This document shows, one piece after another, positions 1-9,625 of a stretch of DNA of 64,000 nt. Every line of letters starts with the position of its first letter. The first letter of the stretch is position 1. The notes beneath the pieces were generated by a model. That model was not told the origin of the DNA. It worked only from the letters and a program-made list of their open reading frames with translations, and did not search any database. This DNA is from Prolixibacteraceae bacterium (lineage in GTDB: Bacteria > Bacteroidota > Bacteroidia > Bacteroidales > Prolixibacteraceae): assembly GCA_947475715.1 (NCBI GenBank), contig CANJNY010000012.1, positions 1 to 64,000 on the forward strand, written 5' to 3'. Made by a program: the position numbers and the translations under genes.

Positions 1-17
1 CGCAAGGGGTGGAAAGC

Positions 18-638
18 ATGATCAAATTCACCGACAATCTCCTTGTAATCAATCCCAACGATAAGGAGATCAGGCAGCTTAAATCGACGTACAACCAGTT
101 TCTTATCAGAGCAATACAGCTTGCTGCTGTAACGAACAGCAATGAAGCCATAAATATTCTCCTAAGCTCTGTTATTTCAAAAGACGAAGATCCTAATCAG
201 ATCCAGGAAATCTTCGTTGGATCTGAAATTGCCGGTAAGTCAAAAGCAGGTTCCTCAAAGAGTAAAATATTGCTTTATAATAATCAAACCATGAAATTTA
301 GTACTTCCGGCGAAGGCGATTATACCAGGGAAGCATCCGACGGCAGTTCGGTTACATTTGTCGCTAAATTGAGTAGTGGAAAGGCCGAGGTGTTAATTCC
401 AAAATATTCTCCGAATGAAGTTATTCAATTCTGTGAGCGTATTGACCTGAAGAATACTAAAGAAGCAGATGGTTCACTAAGTCCTAATCAATCAGCAGGT
501 TTCAGTGGTTCATTAGGTTTGATTATAGGTCACGGCGGTTCATTGGGCTCAATGGGACCTATCGGTTCAATGGGATCTATCGGTTCAATGGGAACTTTAG
601 AGGGAGGTCCGACGACCAGGGAGCCCACATTACTGTAA
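18..638 (+). CDS. hypothetical protein with Gly/Ser/Met/Ile C-terminal repeats
   Basis: I do not recognise this protein. The reading frame is open to the window edge; I prefer the ATG at 18, with a purine-rich GGAAAG just before it, over the GTG at 9, but the gene could begin outside the window. The first ~150 residues are mixed alpha/beta in character with no signal peptide. The tail (roughly residues 165-200) is low complexity: glycine-rich, then repeats of the type GSMGPIGSMGSIGSMG encoded by an 18-bp DNA repeat at about 537-598. The gene lies 158 bp upstream of the exported peptidase-like gene on the same strand. Function unknown. Confidence 0.6.
   Translation: MIKFTDNLLVINPNDKEIRQLKSTYNQFLIRAIQLAAVTNSNEAINILLSSVISKDEDPNQIQEIFVGSEIAGKSKAGSSKSKILLYNNQTMKFSTSGEGDYTREASDGSSVTFVAKLSSGKAEVLIPKYSPNEVIQFCERIDLKNTKEADGSLSPNQSAGFSGSLGLIIGHGGSLGSMGPIGSMGSIGSMGTLEGGPTTREPTLL
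537..598 (+). repeat. 18-bp coding tandem repeat
   Basis: About three and a half copies of an 18-bp unit, GGTTCAATGGGATCTATC and variants, lie in frame inside the preceding gene and encode Gly-Ser-Met-Gly-(Pro/Ser)-Ile. Being a multiple of three, copy-number changes would keep the frame. Confidence 0.75.
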
Positions 639-796
639 ACGGTTAGTGAGATTAACATGGTCTGAAATATTTTCCTTATTTGTTGATCGGTCCTGATTTT
701 CACCCGGGATACCACAATCGGATGATATTCTTGAGGCTTAATACGATATTATTGGGGAACTTAATTTTGACCCATCTGGAAAAAAATCCAAAACTA

Positions 797-3772
797 ATGA
801 AGATATATAAACTTGTGTTTCGCAACAGTTCCTCGCTATTTTTTCTTTTCGCTCTTTTTTTGTTCTCTAACTCCAAGGTGGTCTCAGCACAAGGGGGGAT
901 TAAGTTGGAGAAATTTGAGACTTCGAATGCCAAGGTGGTTTTTATGGATCCCAATCTTTCCTATCTGATTCCACATACGGTGAGGTCATTTGAGAATGCT
1001 TTTGCGTTTCATGAGAAATTCTGGGGATACCTCCCCTCAGGGAAGACAAACATGCTCTTTAATGACTTCACCGATGTAGGAGCCGGATCAACAAGTGTGG
1101 TTCCCTGGAATCTGCTGAATATCGCGGTAGCTCCCTATGATTATACCTTTTCAGTAATACCATCCAACGAACGGTTGCAATGGGTGATGAGTCATGAGCT
1201 AACTCATCAGGTGATTAGCGACAAATCATCGAAGTCTGATAACCTTTTTCGTTCGCTTTTGGGCGGAAAAATTTTAACCGATAACAGTGATCCGATTTCG
1301 ATGGTTTACAGTTATTTCACTACCCCACGGTGGTTTTCTCCGCGATGGTATCATGAGGGAATTGCTACTTTTATGGAGACCTGGATGTCGGGAGGCGTTG
1401 GGCGTGTAATGGGGGGGTACGACGAAATGGTGTTTCGTACCATGGTGCACGACAGTGCCTTTTTTTACAATGTTATTGGCCTTGAAACGGAAGGGACCAC
1501 AATCGATTTTCAGGTTGGGGTCAATTCATATCTTTATGGCACCCGTTTCGTAAGCTATCTGGCCCATGAGTATGGAATTGAAAAACTAAAAGCATTCTAT
1601 TCCAGGAGCGATTCCAGCAAACGCTTTTACGCTGCTCAGTTTAAACAGGTCTATGGTGTGCCGGTGCACGAAGAGTGGGATAAATGGATTGCCTTTGAGC
1701 ATAAATTTCAGCAGGAGAATTTGAACCAGATCCGGAAATCCCCGGTCACAGCTTTCCGTAAAATTACCACTAAAACACTGGGTTCAGTTTCCAGGCAATA
1801 TTATGATCCGGAATCAAAAAAGCTCCTGGTCGCCGTTAATTATCCCGGAAAACTAGCTAGCATTGCAACTATTGATATGGTTTCCGGGAAGATAAGCAAA
1901 ATAGCACCGGTTGAAACTCCCAGTTTGTTTTTTGTAACCAACCTGGCCTATGACCATTCAACGGAAACGATATTTACATCCACCAAAAATAAAGACTGGC
2001 GCGGCCTTCAGTCTGTTGATCTAAAAACAGGGGCAACAAAAGAACTTATTGATATTGCACGATGTGGCAACTTGGTTTTTGATTCCAGGGGACACACATT
2101 ATGGGGTATTCATAGCGTAAGCGGACGTAACAGTCTTGTGAGGTTAATGCCTCCGTATAACACCATAAAGACCATTATGATGCTGCCGTTCGGACAGGAT
2201 CTTTCTGATCTGGATATTTCACCCGATGGAACCCTTATTTCAGCCACTCTTTCGGATGTTACCGGAAGTCAGAAATTGGTCGTATATCAAATCGCAGATC
2301 TGATGGCCGGTAAAACAGATCATAAAGATATCTATGAATTTGAGGATAATCCGGCTTCCAATTTCGTTTTTTCACCCGACAGCAAATATCTTTATGGAAC
2401 CTCTTATTATACCGGCGTCTCCAATGTATTTCGTATTTCACTTGAAACGCTGAACGCCCAGCTATTAACCAATTCCGTAACAGGGTTTTTTCGTCCGCTC
2501 CCTGTTTCTGCCGATTCGATGGTTGTTTTTAATTATGACCATGATGGGATGGTCCCCTGTATGATGAAAATAGACACCCTCACTGATGCAAAACCGATTA
2601 CTTATCTGGGTCAGAAGATCGTTGAAAAGTTTCCCGAGGTTAAAAACTGGATCCTCCCTTCACCACTCAAAATCAACCTTGATTCGGTAAAGGTTGTTGA
2701 AAAAGAGTTTTCGCCTCTCAGGGAACTTAAGCTGGCAGGAGCATACCCGATTATCCAGGGGTACAAAGGACAGGTCGCAACAGGGTATCGTTTCCAGTTT
2801 ATGGATCCGATGGGGCTTAATTCACTGAATTTAAAAATGTCATTCACCCCTGCCGATACGTTACCAAGCAAGCAGATCCCCCATCTTTCGGCAGAGTATA
2901 ATTACGTTAACTGGACATTTACAGGAAATTATAATTATGCCGATTTCTACGATCTTTTTGGCCCAACTAAATTTGCAAGAGCCGGTTACTCGTTTTCGAC
3001 CAAATATTATAAACTCATTAACCGTTTCTCACCCAAAAAAACTGATTTTTATGCAAAACTAACGGTATATGGAGATTTGGAAACTCTTCCCAATTATCAG
3101 AATATTGCCTCTGATTACAGAAATCTCTTTATGGGAACAATCAACTATCACAAGAGTTATCTTCGGAAATCGCTGGGAGCCATTGAACCGGAGCAGGGTT
3201 ACAACTGGAATGTATATGGATACAGCAGTTTGGCAGGAAAAACGTTTTACCCACAATTAATTAACAATTTTGACTTTGGCTTTCTATTACCGGCGAAAAA
3301 CTCTTCGTTATGGTTCCGCACATCGCTCGGGCAATCGTTTGGTGAATCGGATAAATCAAATTCCTATTTTTACTTTGGTGGATTTGGGAATAACTACCTG
3401 GACTATCGATCATCACAGCAATATCGCAATATGGCGAGCTTCCCCGGGATGAAAATTGATGAAATTTCGGCCCTGAATTACGGAAAGGTATCGATGGAGC
3501 TAAATTTAACACCGGTCCGGTTTCGGAAATTAGGTTTTAAAGGACTTTATTCTACCTACGCCCGAATGACAATTTTCGGAATGGGAATGGCCACGAATCT
3601 GAATTATAATCAACCACAAATCAAACAGCTTAATTATTATTCTGCTGGAAGTCAGGTAGATATTGAGATTGTTATCTTCTCTTTGCTTAAGTCGACCCTC
3701 TCTTTTGGTTATGCAAAAGCTTACCGGCCGACTAACTCGCATGATGAATTTATGGTTTCTTTAAAATTGTAA
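797..3772 (+). CDS. exported gluzincin-like peptidase with TolB-like propeller and barrel-like C-terminus
   Basis: The frame is open further upstream, but the ATG at 797 starts a clear signal peptide (MKIYKLVF, hydrophobic core, cleavage after VSAQ), so I use it. Residues 133-137 read HELTH, the HExxH zinc motif, and the third ligand may be the Glu in WYHEGIA at about residue 187; this layout is typical of the peptidase MA/M1-like gluzincins. Residues ~310-600 look like a WD40/TolB-type beta-propeller (repeated FSPDSKYLYG-like segments). The last ~330 residues are rich in alternating aromatic/polar strands like an outer-membrane or surface barrel. Predicted location: periplasm or outer membrane. 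Substrate unknown; the gene may be separate from the downstream locus, which starts 76 bp later. Confidence 0.8.
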   Translation: MKIYKLVFRNSSSLFFLFALFLFSNSKVVSAQGGIKLEKFETSNAKVVFMDPNLSYLIPHTVRSFENAFAFHEKFWGYLPSGKTNMLFNDFTDVGAGSTSVVPWNLLNIAVAPYDYTFSVIPSNERLQWVMSHELTHQVISDKSSKSDNLFRSLLGGKILTDNSDPISMVYSYFTTPRWFSPRWYHEGIATFMETWMSGGVGRVMGGYDEMVFRTMVHDSAFFYNVIGLETEGTTIDFQVGVNSYLYGTRFVSYLAHEYGIEKLKAFYSRSDSSKRFYAAQFKQVYGVPVHEEWDKWIAFEHKFQQENLNQIRKSPVTAFRKITTKTLGSVSRQYYDPESKKLLVAVNYPGKLASIATIDMVSGKISKIAPVETPSLFFVTNLAYDHSTETIFTSTKNKDWRGLQSVDLKTGATKELIDIARCGNLVFDSRGHTLWGIHSVSGRNSLVRLMPPYNTIKTIMMLPFGQDLSDLDISPDGTLISATLSDVTGSQKLVVYQIADLMAGKTDHKDIYEFEDNPASNFVFSPDSKYLYGTSYYTGVSNVFRISLETLNAQLLTNSVTGFFRPLPVSADSMVVFNYDHDGMVPCMMKIDTLTDAKPITYLGQKIVEKFPEVKNWILPSPLKINLDSVKVVEKEFSPLRELKLAGAYPIIQGYKGQVATGYRFQFMDPMGLNSLNLKMSFTPADTLPSKQIPHLSAEYNYVNWTFTGNYNYADFYDLFGPTKFARAGYSFSTKYYKLINRFSPKKTDFYAKLTVYGDLETLPNYQNIASDYRNLFMGTINYHKSYLRKSLGAIEPEQGYNWNVYGYSSLAGKTFYPQLINNFDFGFLLPAKNSSLWFRTSLGQSFGESDKSNSYFYFGGFGNNYLDYRSSQQYRNMASFPGMKIDEISALNYGKVSMELNLTPVRFRKLGFKGLYSTYARMTIFGMGMATNLNYNQPQIKQLNYYSAGSQVDIEIVIFSLLKSTLSFGYAKAYRPTNSHDEFMVSLKL

Positions 3773-3848
3773 TTTTTTTTTGAACAAATTCGCAACTCTT
3801 TAGGTTATGTAATTTGTAAGGCATAAATTTATTGAATCAGTTACTATA

Positions 3849-6800
3849 ATGGCCCAACTAAAACCGCACGTTAATCCTTTTCCCGGTATCCGAAGTTTTG
3901 AAACGGAGGAGAGCCACTTATTTTTTGGACGCGAGAATCAGATAGCGAATATTGTGTCGGTACTGCATGATACCCATTTCTTAGCTGTAATAGGCTCTTC
4001 AGGAAGTGGTAAATCGTCTCTTATCAGGGCAGGTGTTATTCCGACTATTCTGAGGAGTGAGATTAATAACCAAAATGACTGGGATATTACCGTTTTTAAA
4101 CCGGGGGATAATCCTATACGCTCTTTTGCTACTCAATATACTCAGCTTTTAAACCGAAAAGCCAAATCAAAAGGGAGTGCCTTAGTAAAGGCTGAAGATA
4201 TTGATCAGTTGTTGCGTAACGATGCCAATCCGATTTCGAAAGTTCATAAGGAGCTGGGATCAAATCCATGGCTTATCGTAATTGACCAGTTTGAGGAGAC
4301 ATTCAGATACCAAAAACATCTGAATTATGAGGCAGAAAAGGAGGCAACCATCTTTTTTGTCAATTTGTTTCTTGATCTGGTGAATCAAAATAATTTTGAG
4401 GCTCCTATCTATATCATGTTGACGATGAGATCCGATTTCCTGGATCCTTGTACCGAAATACCCGGCCTTACAGAGGCGATTAATAAGGGGCATTTTCTGG
4501 TTCCACGAATGAATTCTCAATCCCTTCACGATGCCATTGTAAAACCGGTAAAGGTTAATGGGGATACTATTTCACCTGAATTGGTTAAACGGCTGATTGC
4601 CGATTTGGGAGACAAAACGGATCAGTTACCTGTAATGCAGCATGCCTTAATGCGGGCATGGGATTACTGGAATATCAACCGGATCGGTGATCAGCCATTG
4701 GATCTGCTCCATTATGAAGCTGTTGGGACAATCAATTCGGCGCTTTCATTGCATGCTGAAGAGATCTTTAATCAACTCAATAAAGAGGAGCTAAAAAAAG
4801 ATACCGAGCGGTTATTTAAAGCGCTTACAGATTTAGGGGCAGAGAACAGGGGTATCAGAAGACCCACCACGTTTAGCGATATTCAGAAGACTATCAATTG
4901 TTCGGAGAGCGATTTGCTTGAAATTATTGAACAATTCAGGGCCCCGGGAAGAGCATTCCTGATGCCTCCCCATTATATTCCTATCCAACCTCAAACAATG
5001 ATTGATATCTCGCACGAGAGTATCATGCGTGTATGGGAGAGACTTCGGGAGTGGGTCGATGAGGAGACCAAATCGGCGGAATTGTATTTGCGTTTATCCC
5101 GATCGTCAGAGTTATACCAGCAGGGTAAATCGGGGTTATGGACAAATCCTGAACTGGAGATTGGGGTTAAATGGAAACAGAAGAATAAACCAACACCTTT
5201 TTGGGGTGAACGGTATGATCCCGGTTTTGAACGGGCGATCGATTTTCTCGATTATAGTAAGAAGGAATATGACTTCGAAATCAAAAAAAAGGAAAATGCT
5301 CAAAAACGAGAGTTAAGCAGGACCCGGAAAATAGTAGTTTTCTTAAGTATTGCCTCGATTATTTCTATTCTCTTTCTGATTATTTCGGTAGATTCAAAAT
5401 TAAAAGTCGATGCCAGCAGTAAGATTATCGTAGAAAAAGGGGTTGAGCTGGAGAGTGAAAATAAAAGGGCAGAGATACAACGTAAAGAGGCTGTAGCGCA
5501 AAAAAGAATTGCCGAACAGCAGCAGAAGATTGCGGAACAACAAAAGTTAATCACCGAAGAGCAAAGACTATTTGCTGTTGCCCAGCAGGATTCTGCTCAG
5601 AAAAGTGAGATGGCAGCTAAAGCAGCCAAAGTTCAGGCAGACTCAGCGGCACAACGGGCTAAACGAAGTGAAATTGTTGCCAAAGCAGCCAAAGTGCTTG
5701 CAGATACCTCCGCACGAAGGGCCGAAAAATCTGCCGATCGGGCCGTTAAGTCGGAAATAAAGACCCAGCGGTTACGACTTCTGGCTATTGCACGTTCAAT
5801 GGCTATTCAATCACAACGTGTGGTAACATCAAATCCTGTATTATCCGCTCTTTTGGCAGGTCATGCCTATATTTTTAACCAGGAGAATGGAGGAAGGAAG
5901 GATGATCCGGACATCTATAATGCCCTTTCAAATGCAGGAGTTGATAAATTGGTTCTTCGCGGGCACAAGGATGCCGTCAGGGGAGTGGCTTTATCAAAAG
6001 ATGGGAAACGGCTTTTCTCAGGCAGTGACGACGGACGTGTATTGGTTTGGTCATTAATCACCCCCCGTGAAAAACCAGGAATCCTAAATACCAATCAACT
6101 TGCATCGAGTGGAATACGATCTCTGGCTGCGGAACAACAGGGGATAGCAGCTGGAACTGCCGATGGGACAATTCTTTATTGGAAAAATGCCGATAAAGGG
6201 AGCCTGCCCCAAAGTGTTGTAGCCCATACCGGAATAATAAATAAGATCAGATTTATTTCAGAAAGTAAGATCGCCACTATTGGAGCTGACGGATTCTGCA
6301 AAATATGGGATTTAAACAATTTTATTCAGCCAATATTTTCTTTCCAAATGGATTCCCCGGTAAAGGATTTGTCGATTTCGGGAGATGGGAAAAAAATTGC
6401 TTTTGGTGATCAGAATGGAATTGTGAAACTGTTTGAGGTTTCAGATTTTAAGCAGAATGCAACGCTGTTTAATACGAAAAAACAACTTATGGCAATATCT
6501 CTTAATAATAATGGAGAATTATTGCTTGTCGGGGATAACACGGGGATGATCAGTTTATTGAATCTCTCAGACCTGAATAAAAGTCCGTTGGAATTTCAGG
6601 ATCATCGTTCAGCGATTACATCCGTTCGGTTTAGCCCGGATAATAAATCTTTTGTGAGCTCAAGTTACGACAATACCATCAGGATATGGAATCCTGAAGA
6701 GCCGAAGCAAAATCCACTTATGGTTACAGGGCACGATTCATGGGTTATGGATGCTCTTTTTACTTCAGATGGGAATCAGCTGGTATCGGCCAGTAATGAC

Positions 6801-6956
6801 AAAACAATCCGGATATTTGATATAAACAGCGACCTGCTGGCATCAAAGATCTGTTCGAAGGTAAACCGGAATTTAACCAAAAATGAGTGGACAACTTTTG
6901 TAGGTAAGGATATCATCTACCAGGAGCTTTGCCCTCAATATAAAACTGTTAAGTAA
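3849..6956 (+). CDS. nSTAND1 ATPase - transmembrane helix - coiled coil - WD40 protein
   Basis: The N-terminus matches the nSTAND1 NTPase class: NPFPGIRSFETEESHLFFGR leads to a Walker A GSSGSGKSS (residues 49-57) and a Walker B LIVIDQFEE with Asp146. STAND ATPases are switch proteins that oligomerise on ligand binding. One membrane helix lies at about residues 495-515, followed by an Ala/Lys/Glu/Gln-rich coiled coil (~520-640) and a C-terminal WD40 propeller from ~703 (GHKDAVRGVALSKDG, GHDSWVMDALFTSDG). There is no recognisable nuclease or protease effector domain. The ATG at 3849 fits the first conserved motif. The stop overlaps the next start (TAATG), which implies translational coupling to the TonB receptor. 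Whether it acts in signalling or in defence cannot be decided from sequence. Confidence 0.85.
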   Translation: MAQLKPHVNPFPGIRSFETEESHLFFGRENQIANIVSVLHDTHFLAVIGSSGSGKSSLIRAGVIPTILRSEINNQNDWDITVFKPGDNPIRSFATQYTQLLNRKAKSKGSALVKAEDIDQLLRNDANPISKVHKELGSNPWLIVIDQFEETFRYQKHLNYEAEKEATIFFVNLFLDLVNQNNFEAPIYIMLTMRSDFLDPCTEIPGLTEAINKGHFLVPRMNSQSLHDAIVKPVKVNGDTISPELVKRLIADLGDKTDQLPVMQHALMRAWDYWNINRIGDQPLDLLHYEAVGTINSALSLHAEEIFNQLNKEELKKDTERLFKALTDLGAENRGIRRPTTFSDIQKTINCSESDLLEIIEQFRAPGRAFLMPPHYIPIQPQTMIDISHESIMRVWERLREWVDEETKSAELYLRLSRSSELYQQGKSGLWTNPELEIGVKWKQKNKPTPFWGERYDPGFERAIDFLDYSKKEYDFEIKKKENAQKRELSRTRKIVVFLSIASIISILFLIISVDSKLKVDASSKIIVEKGVELESENKRAEIQRKEAVAQKRIAEQQQKIAEQQKLITEEQRLFAVAQQDSAQKSEMAAKAAKVQADSAAQRAKRSEIVAKAAKVLADTSARRAEKSADRAVKSEIKTQRLRLLAIARSMAIQSQRVVTSNPVLSALLAGHAYIFNQENGGRKDDPDIYNALSNAGVDKLVLRGHKDAVRGVALSKDGKRLFSGSDDGRVLVWSLITPREKPGILNTNQLASSGIRSLAAEQQGIAAGTADGTILYWKNADKGSLPQSVVAHTGIINKIRFISESKIATIGADGFCKIWDLNNFIQPIFSFQMDSPVKDLSISGDGKKIAFGDQNGIVKLFEVSDFKQNATLFNTKKQLMAISLNNNGELLLVGDNTGMISLLNLSDLNKSPLEFQDHRSAITSVRFSPDNKSFVSSSYDNTIRIWNPEEPKQNPLMVTGHDSWVMDALFTSDGNQLVSASNDKTIRIFDINSDLLASKICSKVNRNLTKNEWTTFVGKDIIYQELCPQYKTVK

Positions 6957-9625
6957 TGACTAAGACTAAAGGGAGCAGCCATTACGGTATTCTATTTTTA
7001 TTTATTGCTATGTTTATCTCACTCCAGTCCAGGAGTCAGGAATGTGATGATAATGTGCTTAATGAAGCGCAAAAGAAATATGATATCGGATTATTTAGTG
7101 AGGTACAAAAGATGCTTCAGCCTTGTATGGAGAATGGATTTTCATCAAAACAGCTGATACAGGCTTACCGGCTAATGTCGGTTTCCAATCTGGCCATTGA
7201 TTCTACGAATGTGGCTATTTCCTTTGCGAATAAACTGATTAAGTTAAAACCTGATTTTGATGCCGAGCTTTTTGGCCCGCCCAAATTTGAAAAGATCATT
7301 AATGATATCAAACAAGCAGGATCGAGCATTCAGATTATATCGGTATCCAAACGGGCTGAGAATTTATACGAAGCACCTGCCACCGTGTTGGTTATCTCCC
7401 GCGAAGATATTATGAACCGGGGATATATTGATCTCGAACAGGTTTTTAGTGACCTGCCAGGGTTTGATGTTTCTCGCACCTTTGGGCCAACCTACTCAAA
7501 TATTTACCAGAGAGGTTACCGCTCTAATAATACGGACCGAACACTTTTCCTGGTTGACGGAGTTGAGGAAAATGATTTGTGGTCAAATATCTCCTATTGG
7601 TCCAGACAATTTCCCGTGTCAAATGTCGAAAGGGTAGAGGTTCTCTATGGCCCTGCCTCCACGATGTACGGGGCAAATGCACTTGTGGGGGTGGTGAATG
7701 TGATTACCAGAGATCCCGATCAACTGGCCGGCAAAAAGAATGTGGGAGTAAAAGTGAATACTGGCCTGGGTAGTTTCAATACGAAATATTTGGATATGAC
7801 CGTTGCTGCCAAAAAGAATAATGTCTCTTTTTCCACAACAATTAAACGATTCTCTTCATCTGAACAAAACCTTTCGGGTTATCCTGAGTTTAATTATGAT
7901 CCCGCTGATTACAATTCAACGGATTATGCATCATTTTTAAGCGTGAATTCAGGTGCTGCAGGATTTGTAAAAACAAATCATATTGCTGCTGATAATCCTT
8001 ACTTTACGATTAACAGAGATCAGAATGGGGATACCGTTTCAGTCGGATTAACTGAAGCAGGGGCTAATGCTGCCAGAAATTTTGATAAGGCCGCACTTAG
8101 CGAAAAATTAAATGGAAACTCACTCAAGTATTCAAACATCTCAGATCATTGGTATTTTAACGGCAAAATAAAGATGAAGAATCTCCAGATGGGGTATGAA
8201 TTCTGGAAAACCCAGTCTGGAGGTACTAATTACTATAACGATAACAATGAGGCAGGCTCAAATAACGGCAGTACCTGGGGCCCTAAGCAATCATTTTTCT
8301 ATATGAAATATGATAATAATGTTTCTGATAAAGTTAACCTGATGAACTTTTCAGAGTACAGGATTACTGAAGTTGCCGATAATTCGAAGGCTGTTTATCT
8401 GCTTAATTATTCGAATGGTTCGTTTGGAAGTGCCGATTTAGCTGCAAATGCAAGTCCCTTCTGGGTAACTGAGTACTATTATCAGATTTCAAGGCAATTT
8501 CGGAATGAATTTAAAATGACCTATAACCCTAATTCTCTACTTAATATAGTAAGTGGAATGGAAGTTAGAAATAGTTCAATTCAAGGGGATTACCGAACTG
8601 CCACCTATATTGGAAACGATCTTGTCGCGCCCGATAAAGTTCCAAATGCCCTTTTAAATCCGGGCAGTGTTATTGAAATAGGCAGAAGCTCCGGTGATGC
8701 GATTCGGGGGGGGAATGATTTCTCTATTTATGATCTGGGTGCCTATGCACAAGGGACTTTGAAGTTTAAAGATATTTACAAATTTACTGTTGGCGGACGT
8801 TATGATTATAATAAAATCCGGGTTACAGGAGGTTTCGGTTCACAGTTCAATCCACGAGTCGCTTTAGTGGTGACCCCTGGTAAATTTATCTTTAAGGCTG
8901 TTTATGCAAGTGCTTTTCAGAATGCATCAAACTGGACCAAATTTTCAACAAATACAGCAAGAAAAGTAAATAATCCAAATCTGACTCCTGAGAAAGTTTC
9001 AAATATCGATTTAAGCGTAGCATACCGTTTTACCAAAAACATATATGCCGATCTGGTCTATTATAATTCTCAGTTTAATGGGGTAGTAGGAACAGGAATT
9101 GTAAAATTGCCTGGTGGAACTTCAACAGGACAGAATCAGGCGATTGGCGCCCTTAAAATTCAGGGGCTACAATCGAATCTGACAATCAAATTAAATCAAT
9201 ATGCGTTCTATGCGAATTTCACCTATACCAATCCCCGGAATAATGTGCTGAAAAGCGGAGTGTTGACAAATACCTATCAACGCATTGGTGATATTGCTGA
9301 TTTTCATTTTAATACAGGGGTTAATGCAACCTATTTCAATCATCTTAATTTGAACCTGAGAATGAATTATGTGGGCAAGAGGCCTGTAGGGGCTGGAACC
9401 TCTGTTAGTGCGAATCCAGGTAACTTCCCGGCCTTTATGTTATTAAATGGCACGGTTATGTATAAGGAGATTCTACCCGGATTTAATGCACAACTGATTG
9501 TTAATAATTTATTGGACAAACAATATTCCGATCCGGGAATCAGATCAGCAGACGGCGGCTTTTATTCCTATCGTACACCACAGCGTGGACGGAATTTTTT
9601 AATCAGATTTATTTATGAGTTCTAG
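6956..9625 (+). CDS. TonB-dependent outer-membrane receptor with TPR-like N-terminal extension
   Basis: A signal peptide (hydrophobic core ILFLFIAMFISL, residues ~11-24) is followed by an unusual ~85-residue helical, TPR-like extension ending near FGPPKFEKIINDIK. The plug domain follows (residues ~125-240: SREDIMNRGYIDLEQVF, RGYRSNNTDRTLFLVDG, VERVEVLYGPASTMYGANAL), then a 22-strand-type barrel ending in an aromatic residue (IRFIYEF). The family imports siderophores, cobalamin or other large ligands using TonB energy; the plug resembles the CirA/BtuB/FecA group rather than SusC. It overlaps its upstream neighbour by 1 nt and the downstream gene by 11 nt. No SusD partner is adjacent, so a sugar-uptake SusCD role is unlikely. 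Ligand unknown. Confidence 0.88.
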   Translation: MTKTKGSSHYGILFLFIAMFISLQSRSQECDDNVLNEAQKKYDIGLFSEVQKMLQPCMENGFSSKQLIQAYRLMSVSNLAIDSTNVAISFANKLIKLKPDFDAELFGPPKFEKIINDIKQAGSSIQIISVSKRAENLYEAPATVLVISREDIMNRGYIDLEQVFSDLPGFDVSRTFGPTYSNIYQRGYRSNNTDRTLFLVDGVEENDLWSNISYWSRQFPVSNVERVEVLYGPASTMYGANALVGVVNVITRDPDQLAGKKNVGVKVNTGLGSFNTKYLDMTVAAKKNNVSFSTTIKRFSSSEQNLSGYPEFNYDPADYNSTDYASFLSVNSGAAGFVKTNHIAADNPYFTINRDQNGDTVSVGLTEAGANAARNFDKAALSEKLNGNSLKYSNISDHWYFNGKIKMKNLQMGYEFWKTQSGGTNYYNDNNEAGSNNGSTWGPKQSFFYMKYDNNVSDKVNLMNFSEYRITEVADNSKAVYLLNYSNGSFGSADLAANASPFWVTEYYYQISRQFRNEFKMTYNPNSLLNIVSGMEVRNSSIQGDYRTATYIGNDLVAPDKVPNALLNPGSVIEIGRSSGDAIRGGNDFSIYDLGAYAQGTLKFKDIYKFTVGGRYDYNKIRVTGGFGSQFNPRVALVVTPGKFIFKAVYASAFQNASNWTKFSTNTARKVNNPNLTPEKVSNIDLSVAYRFTKNIYADLVYYNSQFNGVVGTGIVKLPGGTSTGQNQAIGALKIQGLQSNLTIKLNQYAFYANFTYTNPRNNVLKSGVLTNTYQRIGDIADFHFNTGVNATYFNHLNLNLRMNYVGKRPVGAGTSVSANPGNFPAFMLLNGTVMYKEILPGFNAQLIVNNLLDKQYSDPGIRSADGGFYSYRTPQRGRNFLIRFIYEF

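Noticed and set aside
530-715. Proline-rich minus-strand frame (PIEPIGPIEP)
   Set aside because: It is the complement of the 18-bp repeat inside the plus-strand gene.
6956-9625. SusC-type polysaccharide receptor
   Set aside because: No SusD gene next to it and the N-terminal extension is TPR-like rather than the usual carboxypeptidase-like domain.
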